Of a DNA stretch of 64,000 nucleotides, positions 45,953-55,755 are shown piece by piece. The notes under the pieces were generated by a model that saw only the letters and a list, made by a program, of their open reading frames with translations, searched no databases and was not told the origin of the DNA. The position numbers were made by a program, and so were the translations under genes. The DNA is from Potentilla sterilis (Eukaryota; Streptophyta; Magnoliopsida; Rosales; Rosaceae), in NCBI GenBank assembly GCA_963682095.1, contig OY821761.1:45270735-45334734 (forward strand), written 5' to 3'. How positions within the stretch are numbered: position 1 is the first letter of the stretch; each line of letters opens with the position of its first letter.

Positions 45953-48900
45953 TTAAGTTGAAGGTTGCCCCCCGGCCTCGACCGGAGCGAGAATGTCATG
46001 AAAGATTAAGTTCATAGCGCGTTGATACGTAGCTCCTGCATTGGTTAGGCCAAATGGCATGCTAAGATATTCAAAGGCTCCAGCAAAGCCTGGGCAACGA
46101 AACGCAGTCTTATGAATGTCCGGCTCATAAATTGGTATTTGATGGTAACCGGCTGTACCATCCATGAAAGATAACATTTCATGCCCTGCAACTGCATCCA
46201 CCAAAAGATCCGCAATAGGCATTGGGTATATGTCCTTTGGTGAAGCAGCATTTAGATCTCTGTAATCAACACAGACCCTGATTTTGCCGTTCTTTTTCTT
46301 AACAGGAACCACATTCGCCAGCCATTGTGTATATTGGGCCGGACGAATGATTCCTGCATCTATCATGCTCTGAACTTCCCTCTTGACCGCCATAGCGGTT
46401 TCGGCGTTCATTCGCCTTTGTTCTTGTCGAATAGGGCGGGCGCCATCCCTAATGGGCAATCGATGGCATACTAGATCTTTGGACAGTCCAGGCATATCTT
46501 GATACTTTTCCGCAAAGCAATCCTTGAATTCTTGCAACAAATTGATTAATTGCAATCTCAGGTCCGGATCCAGCTGCTGACTAATCCCAACTTCTAAAGG
46601 TTCCTCAGGTGTACCGAGATTAACCTTCTCTACTGGGTCTCGTACCTTGGGCGGAGTATCGTCTAAAGCAGCTGGTGCTGGTGGAATGGGCTCGACGTCT
46701 TCCGTAGTTATGACGTCGTCTTCATCGATACACTCAACAAGAGCGACCGTGTCTGAAGCTAGTTGCTCTGCCCTAAACATTGCCAGGCGCTGGAATAAAG
46801 AGAGTACAGCCTCTGACTCCGCCACTGTAAAACTGTCAATCATGCTGGCAATTGGTTGAAAATCGATGGAAACAGGCCGAGAACCGTCCGCCTGAGCCTG
46901 TGCTAATCCCCACCGTGTTAAGTCAGTGGAAGTTACCCCTAGCGGACGACCCTTACTATCCACCCCATCAATCACGAGAGGACGCATAGTGCTGTAGTAA
47001 TAATCCGACTCCAAAGTATTAGTTGCTATAGAAAAGGGACGCTCATCCGCCTTGATTAGAACAGGTTTATCAGAAACTGGATCCCACATTAGCATCTCTT
47101 GATGTAGCGAGGATGGGACTGAGGATGTTTTATGTATCCAATCGCGTCCCAAAATCATGGAATATGGGACTGTAGTCTCCGTCACGAAAAGACCCTGACA
47201 AGCATTGGAAGGTCCAAGGTTAATTCGGAGTACGAGGAAACCAGCCGTTTGAGCCACAGCGCCCGCGAACCCTCTAACTTTAATAGAGGAGTTCTGGATC
47301 TTGGCCGCGGGGATCTGAAGTCGTTCCACCGTGCTGAGCGTAATCACACTCACCGCCGCACCATTATCGATGAGGATTCGGTTGACCTGGACACCCTCCA
47401 CCTCTGCCGTAACGTAGAGAGGTTTGAGATGTTGGGTCATTGTAAATGTGGGCTTAGTGAAAGTCATGTGCGAACTATTCAGATCAGCGACCCGGTCCTG
47501 GTCGCTAAGAGTTGGTAAAGAATTCAAATGCTCGTTGGCAGGAAGATCATCCTCGCCTGGCGCTGGAATGAGACAAACCGGCTTGTCCGCCGCCTCCTCT
47601 TGTATAAAATACGCCGTAGGAATTGGTTTAGACAAAGCATATCTAGAGGATAACATGAAAACCATATTACAGTCCAGAATCGGTTCATCTCCATCTGTAA
47701 ATCCTTCTTCGTCGTCCAGCATCTCATCATCCGCGTCCGGCATGTCTCTATCCACCCCTGATGAACTCGTAGGAGCTTCAGTCTGAGACGTTATAAGAGC
47801 TGCCTCTGCTTGCTTCACAGCGAATTCAGTCTTCAATTGCTGAGCTACGAACTGAGGGAAGGGCTGATCACCTTGTTGACTGACAGCCTTCTGACCCGTG
47901 AGAAGTTGAGTCGTCTTAGCCGATGACCTGCGAAGGACTGGAGTAGATCCTTGAGTTTCTAATTGTATGTCAAGGACCTTGGTAGGTGTTGATGTAGAAA
48001 CCGCCGTCATCCCCTTAGGCTGCCATTTCAGAATAACAGAATCTGTCTTCTCTATCTTATCAGCGGTTGTTTTGACAGATTTAGGTGGTGGAACCTCGGC
48101 GGCTGAACGCAGAGGCAGCCTTTCTGGAGATAATGCTAGCTTCCTACGAGGAGTTTTCTGAGGTGCACCATCTACTGCTGTAGAATGCATAATTCTTTCG
48201 TGAACATTCTTCCTTTGAGTTGGCGGTTTTTCCTCCTTTCGTATCCTACGAGTATCAATATAGGTCTTAGACTTATAACGCTTGTAGGTGTCACGTACGT
48301 GCTCCACAGGCATGGAGAGTTCGTTAGGAGTCACCCTTCCTTTGTTCAAAGCCTCTAAAGTCCTTCTCGCTTTACCATACCGCTTTTGAACATTCCTGGT
48401 TGGAGGGGCTGGTTCCTCTATGATTGGCTTTGTCCCTGAAGGTCCAGGATCTGGCCAAGACCTCGCTGGGCTATCGAATGCCGTCGTCTCTTGGTGATGG
48501 TATTTTGTCCGTTTGAGGTCATCAAACCGAGAGCGAACCGGCCAAGGAGGATTCCTCTTGGCCGTTGCAAGAGCTTTTGCCGTTGCCTCTTCTAGCGCCC
48601 TCATCAGCTCTTCATGGGTAAGAGGTATTCGGCAATTTATCTTACAATCAAGGCATAGCTGAGCCCTAGGTATGGTTATCAGTTCTTCCGTGACTGGCGG
48701 ATTAGCTTGCTTGTCCTTTCGCGAGGTATCATTGGGTTTGCCCTGATCGATTGCATTTACCCAAAAGTGCTGGAAGGGTAAAAACGCGCCGTTATCAAAC
48801 TGGAGGAAACCCTTATTCAACAAGTCCTGAATATGATCCTTCAAACCAATGCATGTAGACGTACTATGATCGTTTGAACGGTGAAAAGCACAACGTGAGC

Positions 48901-51061
48901 CGCCTGACCTATCCTGCTGATGTTGCGCCAACAGGAAGGCAGGAACAGCCATCCCCTTTTGACTCAATTCTTGCCAAATTTCTAACGCCTTATTCGCGTT
49001 GTAGGTATAGGTCCGAAATTTAGAACCCTGTTGACCAGGTTCCAGTTCCCCACCTTGATAAGGAATCAGAGAAACCATATTTACGTCTGGAAAGGGTTTA
49101 ATCTCTGTCCATGTAGGCTCCTTAGGAACGTCCATCGCCATGAGTTTATCGTTAATCCATGTCTGAATTTGGTCTTTGAGCTTCACACAATCCTTAGTAT
49201 AGTGATTAGTCATATTGTGAAAACTGCAGTACTTCTTACCCGCCATGTAGTCTGGCTTGGGTATGAAACCACCTTCGTGCTGGAGCCGTCCTTGTTTAAA
49301 CAGCTCGTTGAGTATCTCCGGTGCTTGATGAGCGTTATAGGTATACTTCTCAAAAGCAGACCTCAGAGGTAAGGAGGCCATAATCTTAATAGGATCCTTA
49401 GCGAACCGTACGCTTTTCGGTTGTAGAGGCTGGCGACCCACTACTTCCACAACCGCTACATCCTCTTCATCCTTGGTATCATCAACCCAAGTGACTATGG
49501 GTGCTGAATCAGCATCTATAGTCGCCACCGTTTTAGTAACAGGAGGGATAGGTGTCTTAGGTTTCAGAGTTCCGGGATAATATGACACTGGAATGCTCTG
49601 CCTCTTACTGTTCTGAGCCCTCGTTTGGTCGAGGAAGTGTTGATGTCTGGCTAACCTATTGGTTAAGTCTGCCATATTCGTCACATATACTTGCTGGAAG
49701 TGCGCCTGGATTTCCGGTTCGAGTCCCGCAATCGCTAGCTCGACCGTGGTCTCCTCTGTTAGCCTATCCTTGCATTTAGCTCGAAGGAGCTTGAAACGCC
49801 TCAGATAATCGATGGCGGACTCGTCAGACTCCTGGTTAGTATCCGCCAGAAACTTAATGGTTACCTTAGCTTCTACTACCCCGAACATAGTCCTAAAGAG
49901 ACCCTCCATGGATTGCCAATCTGGAATAGAACCTGGCGCTAGGTCTCTATACCAAGCCAAAGCTGATCCTGTGAGAGAAGTTCCGAACAACTTCAGCTTA
50001 AGAACGGGATCTTGGGCGTAAGGACCACACTCGTTATGGAAACGAGTGATGTGGGTCTCGGCATCTTCAGAATGTTCGCCCGAAAAAGGGGTAAACCTTA
50101 TATGCCTGAAATTTGCGGGCCATGGCGTCATATTTACCGCCAGGGCAAGTGGATTGGTATAGGTCATACCGGGATCCGGCAAACCTTGCATGACCCTCAA
50201 CTGTTCCTGAAACAGTTGTTGTATCTCGTTGCGAGTCATGCCACCATCAACATCCTCTTCTTGAGCTTCGCCTTCATTGTCAGGTGGTGGGTTCACGTTT
50301 CGACCACCTCTCCTCTGCTGTCTATTCGGATTGACAGTTTCAAATCCCCTGTTATTAGGCTTAGTATTTTTGTTGGGGCCTCTCTCTGTTACCTTCGCAA
50401 ATTTTAGTAGAGGGACCTGTTCGTTCGGCTCAGCTGCCTCAGTCTCGAAACCCATCTGCACCAATCGTTCGACAGTGGCATTGGTCTTGTCCAATTGTTC
50501 TTGCTGCTGCATCATATAGTTTCTGAACTCCTCCTGCTGTTGCTGGAGTTGCTCGCTGAAATTATCCTGATGCCCCCTCACCAATCTGTCAAGATTTTTA
50601 GAGAGAGAGCTAATATTATCTGTATTCCTATGAGCGTGATCCGCCAGAGCATTAATGTTAGTCATATGACCAATCTGTTCAGTCTTCAACTCCTTCAACG
50701 TAGCTTCTATCTTTTCTAAGATGACATCAGTATCCTGAGACTTAGATATTAGAATGCTGAAAGACTCCATTATTTCTTCAGTAGAGGGTGTCCGAGGCAG
50801 ACACACTCCGTCCCCTTCATGGGCTTCAGTATCCAATGGAGCCACGGCGGCATTTGAGATGTCAGCCTCTCGATGGCGATTAGTGACATCTTCCAAGGTT
50901 TCGGGTCCTTGATTAATTCCTTCGAGGCCCTCAGTTAGGTCCTCAATTTCAGGTCTGTCATCTCCAAACTTGGCTTGTAGTTGGGATTCAGATAGACCCC
51001 TACATGCAGCTGAGTTATGCTGTTTCAACAACCGATGTTCTGGTTTCTTACAGAACGTCAT
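45953..51061 (-). CDS. Gypsy gag-protease-truncated reverse transcriptase polyprotein
   Basis: One frame of 1702 aa. Residues ~110-200 look coiled-coil. The retrotransposon gag domain spans ~315-480 (HIRFTPFSGEHSEDAETHI, ALAWYRDLAPGSIPDWQSM). Two zinc-knuckle-like motifs of the CxxHx4Hx4C type follow (CSFHNMTNHYTKDC and CAFHRSNDHSTSTC). A long low-complexity linker follows. The aspartic protease is near ~1190-1230 with DNGAAVS in place of the usual DSGA. The reverse transcriptase starts at about 1560 (VDYRDLNAASP, MPFGLTNAGATYQRAMN), but the frame ends 16 residues later, before the catalytic YxDD. RNase H and integrase are missing. Capsid formation may be possible; replication would need enzymes in trans. 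The start ATG is 62 nt inside the 5' LTR. Confidence 0.9.
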   Translation of the reverse strand: MTFCKKPEHRLLKQHNSAACRGLSESQLQAKFGDDRPEIEDLTEGLEGINQGPETLEDVTNRHREADISNAAVAPLDTEAHEGDGVCLPRTPSTEEIMESFSILISKSQDTDVILEKIEATLKELKTEQIGHMTNINALADHAHRNTDNISSLSKNLDRLVRGHQDNFSEQLQQQQEEFRNYMMQQQEQLDKTNATVERLVQMGFETEAAEPNEQVPLLKFAKVTERGPNKNTKPNNRGFETVNPNRQQRRGGRNVNPPPDNEGEAQEEDVDGGMTRNEIQQLFQEQLRVMQGLPDPGMTYTNPLALAVNMTPWPANFRHIRFTPFSGEHSEDAETHITRFHNECGPYAQDPVLKLKLFGTSLTGSALAWYRDLAPGSIPDWQSMEGLFRTMFGVVEAKVTIKFLADTNQESDESAIDYLRRFKLLRAKCKDRLTEETTVELAIAGLEPEIQAHFQQVYVTNMADLTNRLARHQHFLDQTRAQNSKRQSIPVSYYPGTLKPKTPIPPVTKTVATIDADSAPIVTWVDDTKDEEDVAVVEVVGRQPLQPKSVRFAKDPIKIMASLPLRSAFEKYTYNAHQAPEILNELFKQGRLQHEGGFIPKPDYMAGKKYCSFHNMTNHYTKDCVKLKDQIQTWINDKLMAMDVPKEPTWTEIKPFPDVNMVSLIPYQGGELEPGQQGSKFRTYTYNANKALEIWQELSQKGMAVPAFLLAQHQQDRSGGSRCAFHRSNDHSTSTCIGLKDHIQDLLNKGFLQFDNGAFLPFQHFWVNAIDQGKPNDTSRKDKQANPPVTEELITIPRAQLCLDCKINCRIPLTHEELMRALEEATAKALATAKRNPPWPVRSRFDDLKRTKYHHQETTAFDSPARSWPDPGPSGTKPIIEEPAPPTRNVQKRYGKARRTLEALNKGRVTPNELSMPVEHVRDTYKRYKSKTYIDTRRIRKEEKPPTQRKNVHERIMHSTAVDGAPQKTPRRKLALSPERLPLRSAAEVPPPKSVKTTADKIEKTDSVILKWQPKGMTAVSTSTPTKVLDIQLETQGSTPVLRRSSAKTTQLLTGQKAVSQQGDQPFPQFVAQQLKTEFAVKQAEAALITSQTEAPTSSSGVDRDMPDADDEMLDDEEGFTDGDEPILDCNMVFMLSSRYALSKPIPTAYFIQEEAADKPVCLIPAPGEDDLPANEHLNSLPTLSDQDRVADLNSSHMTFTKPTFTMTQHLKPLYVTAEVEGVQVNRILIDNGAAVSVITLSTVERLQIPAAKIQNSSIKVRGFAGAVAQTAGFLVLRINLGPSNACQGLFVTETTVPYSMILGRDWIHKTSSVPSSLHQEMLMWDPVSDKPVLIKADERPFSIATNTLESDYYYSTMRPLVIDGVDSKGRPLGVTSTDLTRWGLAQAQADGSRPVSIDFQPIASMIDSFTVAESEAVLSLFQRLAMFRAEQLASDTVALVECIDEDDVITTEDVEPIPPAPAALDDTPPKVRDPVEKVNLGTPEEPLEVGISQQLDPDLRLQLINLLQEFKDCFAEKYQDMPGLSKDLVCHRLPIRDGARPIRQEQRRMNAETAMAVKREVQSMIDAGIIRPAQYTQWLANVVPVKKKNGKIRVCVDYRDLNAASPKDIYPMPIADLLVDAVAGHEMLSFMDGTAGYHQIPIYEPDIHKTAFRCPGFAGAFEYLSMPFGLTNAGATYQRAMNLIFHDILAPVEAGGQPST

Positions 51062-51100
51062 TGGTCGTTTATAGATATTGGTTTGCGCAATCCTGACACT

Positions 51101-51119
51101 GGTCCCACTGGGCGTGCCA
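51101..51119 (-). other. Primer binding site of the gypsy element
   Basis: On the minus strand TGGCACGCCCAGTGGGACC begins 4 nt inside the 5' LTR end (51124). TGG at the start and the position fit a tRNA 3'-end complement; I cannot name the tRNA with certainty. Confidence 0.6.
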
Positions 51120-51123
51120 AAAA

Positions 51124-52070
51124 TGTTCGCGTCGGTTTTTACACCTGTCGAACTATCAACACGTGGGGGTGGCGGACGTAGGTTTCAGTCCTGGTGCGTT
51201 GTGCGTGAGCGTGCCAGTACCTTTGGGTTAGGTACAACCTTGGTGCGGACGACCTCTGGCGAGCGAATCACCCTTGGCGAGCGGATGACTCTGGCGAGCG
51301 AATCACCCTTGGCGAGCGGATGACTCTGGCGAGCGTGTTCGTCTGCTCCCTGCTACCTGACTTCTCGATCAAGCGACTGTACGCGGGCGTTGACAAACCG
51401 GCGTAAGGGCTCGAACAAGACCTAAGTAAACAATTACTAGGATTTTTCCTCAACCTTTCGGTAGATTGAGATATCTTACTTCGATCCTGAGATGCAAAGC
51501 AGAGCTATATATCAAGACCGCGGATGGCGTTCGTCCAACCTTTTAGCAGATTGGGAAAGACTGTTACCGGGGTAACGACTCGATTTGTCACAAGGTGTGA
51601 CGACTGGACTCGATTTGTCTCAGCGACGCTTCGACACGAACGCAAGTCACTTTCGACAACAACGGCAGATTTACGGCGACCAGATGTGGTGGGCGTAGGT
51701 TTGCGGCTAGGTTGGAAGAGTGTCAATTGCAGTTGGTGGAAGGCTGTTCGCAAGAGAGAATGCTCCGGAGAGGCTTGCAAGATTTGCAGGGCAAAAGCTT
51801 GTAGTTGTATGGTGTTGAACCCTTTTTACGTTGTCCTAGAGTTCTTTATATAGTGATCTCAAAACCCCAAATACGTATGCAACAGGTATATAGATTCTGA
51901 TATCAAATAGAATTGTATTTGTTAAATCAACTCCAAGTCAGACTTGAAGAAGGACTTCGAATCCTTTCTCTAACCGGAAATTGACTAAATACAATTAGAT
52001 TATCCGTTAATGGACAACCCTACGGGCTTCGGCCCAATGTATCGGTTGAATGTTAATTTAGGCCCAAACA
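51124..52070 (-). repeat. Gypsy LTR, right (5' LTR by element orientation)
   Basis: 947 bp. A minus-strand TATA box CTATATAAAG (51844-51853) could drive gag-pol transcription. The 35-bp tandem units lie at about 51259-51328. Confidence 0.9.
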
Positions 52071-52081
52071 GATGGATGCAG

Positions 52082-52250
52082 TGAATTTTCTGATATATTT
52101 GATATGGAGCACTTCAAGGAAGTTCTTGCTGATGATGTCCGTATAGTTTCTTCACTACCATCAACACATATAATGACAAGGCCAGTGGAGGAGAAACGGA
52201 CTCCTCTTCATGTTACTCCTACTTGGATCCGGTCACACTATCTCAAGAGG
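52082..52250 (+). pseudogene. Captured O-fucosyltransferase exon, part 2
   Basis: Joined to 39735 it reads WGDE-S-EFSDIFDMEHFKEVL, then DDVRIVSSLPSTHIMTRP and TPTWIRSHYLKR, continuing the O-fucosyltransferase domain. It ends at a GTAAG donor (52251). The AG acceptor at 52080-52081 lies just 10 bp after the gypsy LTR, so the gypsy element inserted at the 3' edge of the captured intron. Confidence 0.8.
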
Positions 52251-52646
52251 GTAAGAATCTTCCTTTCTCTGTTCCAGCTTTGAACCAGTCCTGCTCCTCT
52301 TGTTTTCAGAAGATGTTAATTGAAAATCATGGAATAGAATAAAGACGCTTAGGCAATTATAGTGGAGTTGAACTTATTTGTGGGTGGTTACCAATTTCAA
52401 TGCGTGGCACGTGTGGGAGTAAACTAATGAAATTCTCAAAATGTCCTTAAGATTGCACATGAGTGGCACGTGTCATTGTTTTTAACGGCAGAATTTGAAT
52501 TTTAACGGCTGATTTAGACGGAGTGATCAAAGTGAACACAAGTGTAATTCGATAGTGAGCAAAGTGATATTGGACAAACTTCAGTGAGCAAAGTTTAGAA
52601 TGGAGCATACTTCAGTGATCAAACCAGCCATTTTCCCTTATTTTTT

Positions 52647-52869
52647 TGTGAATCACATTCAACTTTCGTTTTGATCTTATAAAATGATTACAGAACCACG
52701 CACTCATTATAATTATCCGTATGCTGCTGAAAAATTGGTTCTGAAGTGGTCAGCTGAAGCCTAGTACTTGTTTATACTTTATAAGATCCAACCCCGTAGC
52801 CTAGATAGATTGGCATTAAGAAAGATGCTAGCAAGCTAGTTTCATCTGCATACCTACATCTCTGCAAGA
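52647..52869. other. Promoter remnant of the broken PCR-like copy C
   Basis: Resembles the 5' flank of gene B (GAAGTGGT...AAGATCCAAC...CATCTGCATA...CTGCAAGAAT). It has a TTTATACTTTATAAG TATA-like stretch near 52770. Confidence 0.5.
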
Positions 52870-53526
52870 ATGAGTTCGTATAAATCCACCCAAAATTCCA
52901 GTATGGTTCAATCCCAAAAACAACCTCCCCAAGGACAATATATTGGTCCACTGGCTTTTTCGGTTCTTTGGAAGATCCTTCGAATTGTACTAATTCACTT
53001 CCAAAGAACCTATGTGTTTAAATTTAATTTCTTTCCTTCTGTTAGTTTTGTAACTTTCTTTGCAGGACAAAATTATCACATTTTCCGTCGCTTTTTTGAA
53101 TTAGGTATTTGCACTTTCTTTTGCCCGTGCATAACTTTTGGTCGAATTGCGGAGATTGTTGATAGAGGAACTACATGTATGTAATACTTGATTATAAACC
53201 CTTTTCCATTCATATACATACATACCCAGCTTAGTTCATGAACATATATATAGCTAGTTAACTTTCCACTCTATAAGGGGGTAGCTAATTTGAATGAATA
53301 TGGCAGCGAGTGCAGGAGCCGGCATTGCCTACCTGATCCTGAGCTGTGTAGCCTGTCCCGATCATAACGCCTCGTATCGAATGAATCTGTGAAAACTCTT
53401 CTCGATCACTACCAGCAGCGCCATGCGATGATCTTGTAGTTCATATGTGCTGCCATCCTTGTGCTATTTGTCAAGAGTATAGAGAACTCAAAAGTCATGG
53501 AATTGATCCCTCTATAGCTAATAATT

Positions 53527-53530
<4 letters not shown>

Positions 53531-53581
<51 letters not shown>
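53531..53581. repeat. (AT)n microsatellite 1
   Basis: About 51 bp of pure AT repeat directly left of MITE M1. Confidence 0.9.
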
Positions 53582-53583
<2 letters not shown>

Positions 53584-53586
53584 TAT

Positions 53587-53991
53587 AGAGCCCTTCCACT
53601 AAGCTATCTCTTATTTTGTCAATTTTAAGAGATAAGTTATTAGACCAACTTTTTAATCACATTTTAACATCTCCACCGTTCAATTACTAGGTTTGTATGT
53701 GTAGATCATTCTTGTAAATTTTTAACCAAAATGGTGATCGTTAAGGCATCTAACTAGATGAAATCAATAGACATATGAAATCTGTCAAAGCTGAACCGTT
53801 CATGTTTTTATTTGTAAATTTCAATTTTGAATGCTCTAATGATTATCCAATTGTATGAAAATTTCCAGATATGATCTACTCATATAAACATGAAAGTTGA
53901 ACGGTGGAGATGTTAATATGTGATCAAAAATTATGTTAAATGATCGATCTCTTAAAATGGGCAAAATAAAGGATCCCTTAGTGGAAGGGAC
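53587..53991. mobile_element. Palindromic MITE M1
   Basis: The left end GCCCTTCCACTAAGCTATCT and the right end read inward GTCCCTTCCACTAAGGGATC are inverted copies over about 50 bp (both continue to TTTTAAGAGAT). The interior has inverted motifs for 'TAGATCATTCTTG'. (AT)n lies on the left and (TG)n(TA)n on the right. No coding. Confidence 0.65.
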
Positions 53992-54000
53992 ATGTATATA

Positions 54001-54016
<16 letters not shown>

Positions 54017-54093
<77 letters not shown>
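54017..54093. repeat. (TA)n microsatellite 2, preceded by (TG)n
   Basis: 77 bp of TA repeat preceded by TGTGTG at 54001-54016. It lies between MITEs M1 and M2. The long Tyr/Ile frames here are artefacts. Confidence 0.9.
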
Positions 54094-54097
<4 letters not shown>

Positions 54098-54465
54098 CCT
54101 ATCCAGAGTGGGGCTTCTTATTTGACCTACTTTTCGGTCAAATTTCCACATATCCACCATTCAATATTTAGGTATATGTCTGTAGATCACTTATGCAAAG
54201 TTTCATTAAATTTGATAATCGTTTAAACATTCCTAGAAGTGATTAACACGGATGGTTCATACTGAACAATTCAAATTGTTCATTGATTTTTTTATCATTT
54301 TGATACATTAACGATCACCAAATGAGCTAAAAGTTTGTAGAGATGATCTACACACATATACCTAAATACTGAAGGGTGGAGATGTAGAAATTCGACTGGA
54401 AAGTGGGTTAAATAAGGAGCTCAGCTCTTAAATTTCATAGCGGAGCCCAACTCTGAATAGGGACT
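54094..54465. mobile_element. Palindromic MITE M2
   Basis: The ends AGTCCCTATCCAGAGTGGGG and, read inward from the right, AGTCCCTATTCAGAGTTGGG match as inverted repeats. Subterminal inverted segments (TTCCACATATCCACCATTC against GAAGGGTGGAGATGTAGAA) continue the palindrome. Non-coding. Confidence 0.65.
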
Positions 54466-54470
54466 GAGTC

Positions 54471-54870
54471 TTCTTGGCTAAGGACCTCCGCACCAATCTT
54501 TATGGTGCAGATTTGATATTTTGGCTATCTTTTCGATTGTCTTTTTATATCTCTATCGTCTACTCTTTAGGTACTCATGTATTTTCATATCTGTAAATTT
54601 TTAGCCAATTTGATAATCATTAGCATATCAAACTAAATTAAAACAAATGGACAGACTACATTTTGTCAAAACTGAATCGTTTATGTTTATGATAGGAAAT
54701 TGCACTTTTGAATGTCTTAATGATTATCAAATTGGCTGAAATTTTGCAAACATGATCTATACATGATTACCTAAAGATTAGACGGTGGAAGTGTAAAAAT
54801 TCAATTGAAAAGTTAGTTAAAATATCAAGTCCGCACCATAAGGATTGGTGCGGAGGTCCTTAGCTAAGAA
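54471..54870. mobile_element. Palindromic MITE M3
   Basis: The ends TTCTTGGCTAAGGACCTCCG and, inward from the right, TTCTTAGCTAAGGACCTCCG match over 60+ bp (through GCACCAATC.TTATGGTGC). It abuts M2 on the left and (TA)n on the right. Non-coding. Confidence 0.7.
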
Positions 54871-54872
54871 AA

Positions 54873-54874
<2 letters not shown>

Positions 54875-54933
<59 letters not shown>
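54875..54933. repeat. (TA)n microsatellite 3
   Basis: 59 bp of TA repeat right of MITE M3. Confidence 0.9.
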
Positions 54934-54935
<2 letters not shown>

Positions 54936-55539
54936 AACCTAGTGCAATTTCCGTACAAGGCTGTTTGGAATACTATATGACCGTCATGTTCACCGGTTAG
55001 ATAAATAGAAAATTGATGATGTTACGAGGAAATATTTCATTATAATTACGCCAAATAGTTTTTTTTTTCTTTAGTGAAAGATATATTAAATCTTTCTACT
55101 GATCAACGAAAGTATGAGATAATATTAGTAAAAGAGATTATATCAGACTTGTCACTCGGCACGTAGTTTAACATATGAAGAAATTAATCTCAATAGTACT
55201 AGACAGACTGAAGTAGTTAAAAAAAAAATGTCTATTTAATACATTTTTGGGGGCCTATTTGCCCAAACCAATGATCACTTCAAAAATTTGCCCAAGTCAA
55301 TACAAGGTAAACAAACTATTTACCCATTTGAACAAATCTTCACTAAAACCTAATAAATTAGGACATTTTTGCCCCCACCTTTTGTCACATGAATAAAGAG
55401 ACTTTGTCGGACTCTGATCGCTGGCCACCAAACTCTGGTCACTGGTCGCCAGACTCCGGTCGCCGGTCACGTGATTTCAGTCACCGGACTCCGGTCACCA
55501 ATTTTTTTCGCTGGAATATTATTTTTCCACAGACAAGTA

Positions 55540-55755
55540 ATTACTGATCCCCAGTAAATCAATTACTGACCCCCAGTTATAGTATTACTGAGTAAACGTA
55601 TTACGACCCGAGTAAACGTATTACTGACCCCCAGTAAACGTATTACTAACCCCCAGTAAACGTATTACTAACCCCCAGTAATAGTATTACAGACCCCCAA
55701 TAAACGTATTACTGACTCCAGTGACAACATTAATGACCCCTAGTAAGGGTTTACT
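55540..55755. repeat. ~20-bp repeat array CCCCCAGTAAACGTATTACT
   Basis: About ten degenerate units of ATTACTGACCCCCAGTAAACGT type. Spacers are not unique sequences, so this is a tandem minisatellite and not a CRISPR array. Confidence 0.8.

Larger units (their letters stand above)
39989..52070 (-). mobile_element. Ty3/gypsy (Tat-like) retrotransposon with antisense PMD gene
   Basis: 12,082 bp. LTRs are 39989-40935 and 51124-52070 (947 bp each, no difference seen by eye, TGTTCGCG...CCCAAACA). The 5-bp target duplication GATGG is at 39984-39988 and 52071-52075. The element is transcribed on the minus strand: PBS next to the right LTR, gag-protease-partial RT at 51061-45953, polypurine tract next to the left LTR. 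A second gene lies on the plus strand between the end of pol and the 3' LTR, the place where Tat-lineage elements (Ogre, Grande, RIRE2) carry extra ORFs. RNase H and integrase are absent, so it is non-autonomous. Matching LTRs imply recent insertion. Confidence 0.9.
38991..52637. mobile_element. Pack-MULE-like transposon carrying O-fucosyltransferase exons, itself interrupted by a gypsy element
   Basis: Terminal inverted repeats of about 217 bp (38991-39207 and 52421-52637) begin GGGAAAATGGCTGGTTTGAT. The 9-bp direct repeat TTATTTTTT flanks the element (38982-38990, 52638-52646). Both are hallmarks of Mutator-like elements. Without the gypsy insertion (39989-52070 and one target-duplication copy) it would be about 1.56 kb and contains only two exons and an intron of an O-fucosyltransferase gene. 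No transposase is seen, so it is a Pack-MULE moved in trans. Confidence 0.85.

Noticed and set aside
49716..49727. tRNA B-box-like GGTTCGAGTCCC
   Set aside because: Lies inside the gag coding frame with no A box or cloverleaf around it.
53933..54226. Open frames rich in Tyr/Ile on both strands
   Set aside because: They translate a (TA)n microsatellite and MITE ends; no gene.
55540..55755. CRISPR-like repeat array
   Set aside because: Units are contiguous and degenerate with no unique spacers, and the host is a plant; it is a minisatellite.
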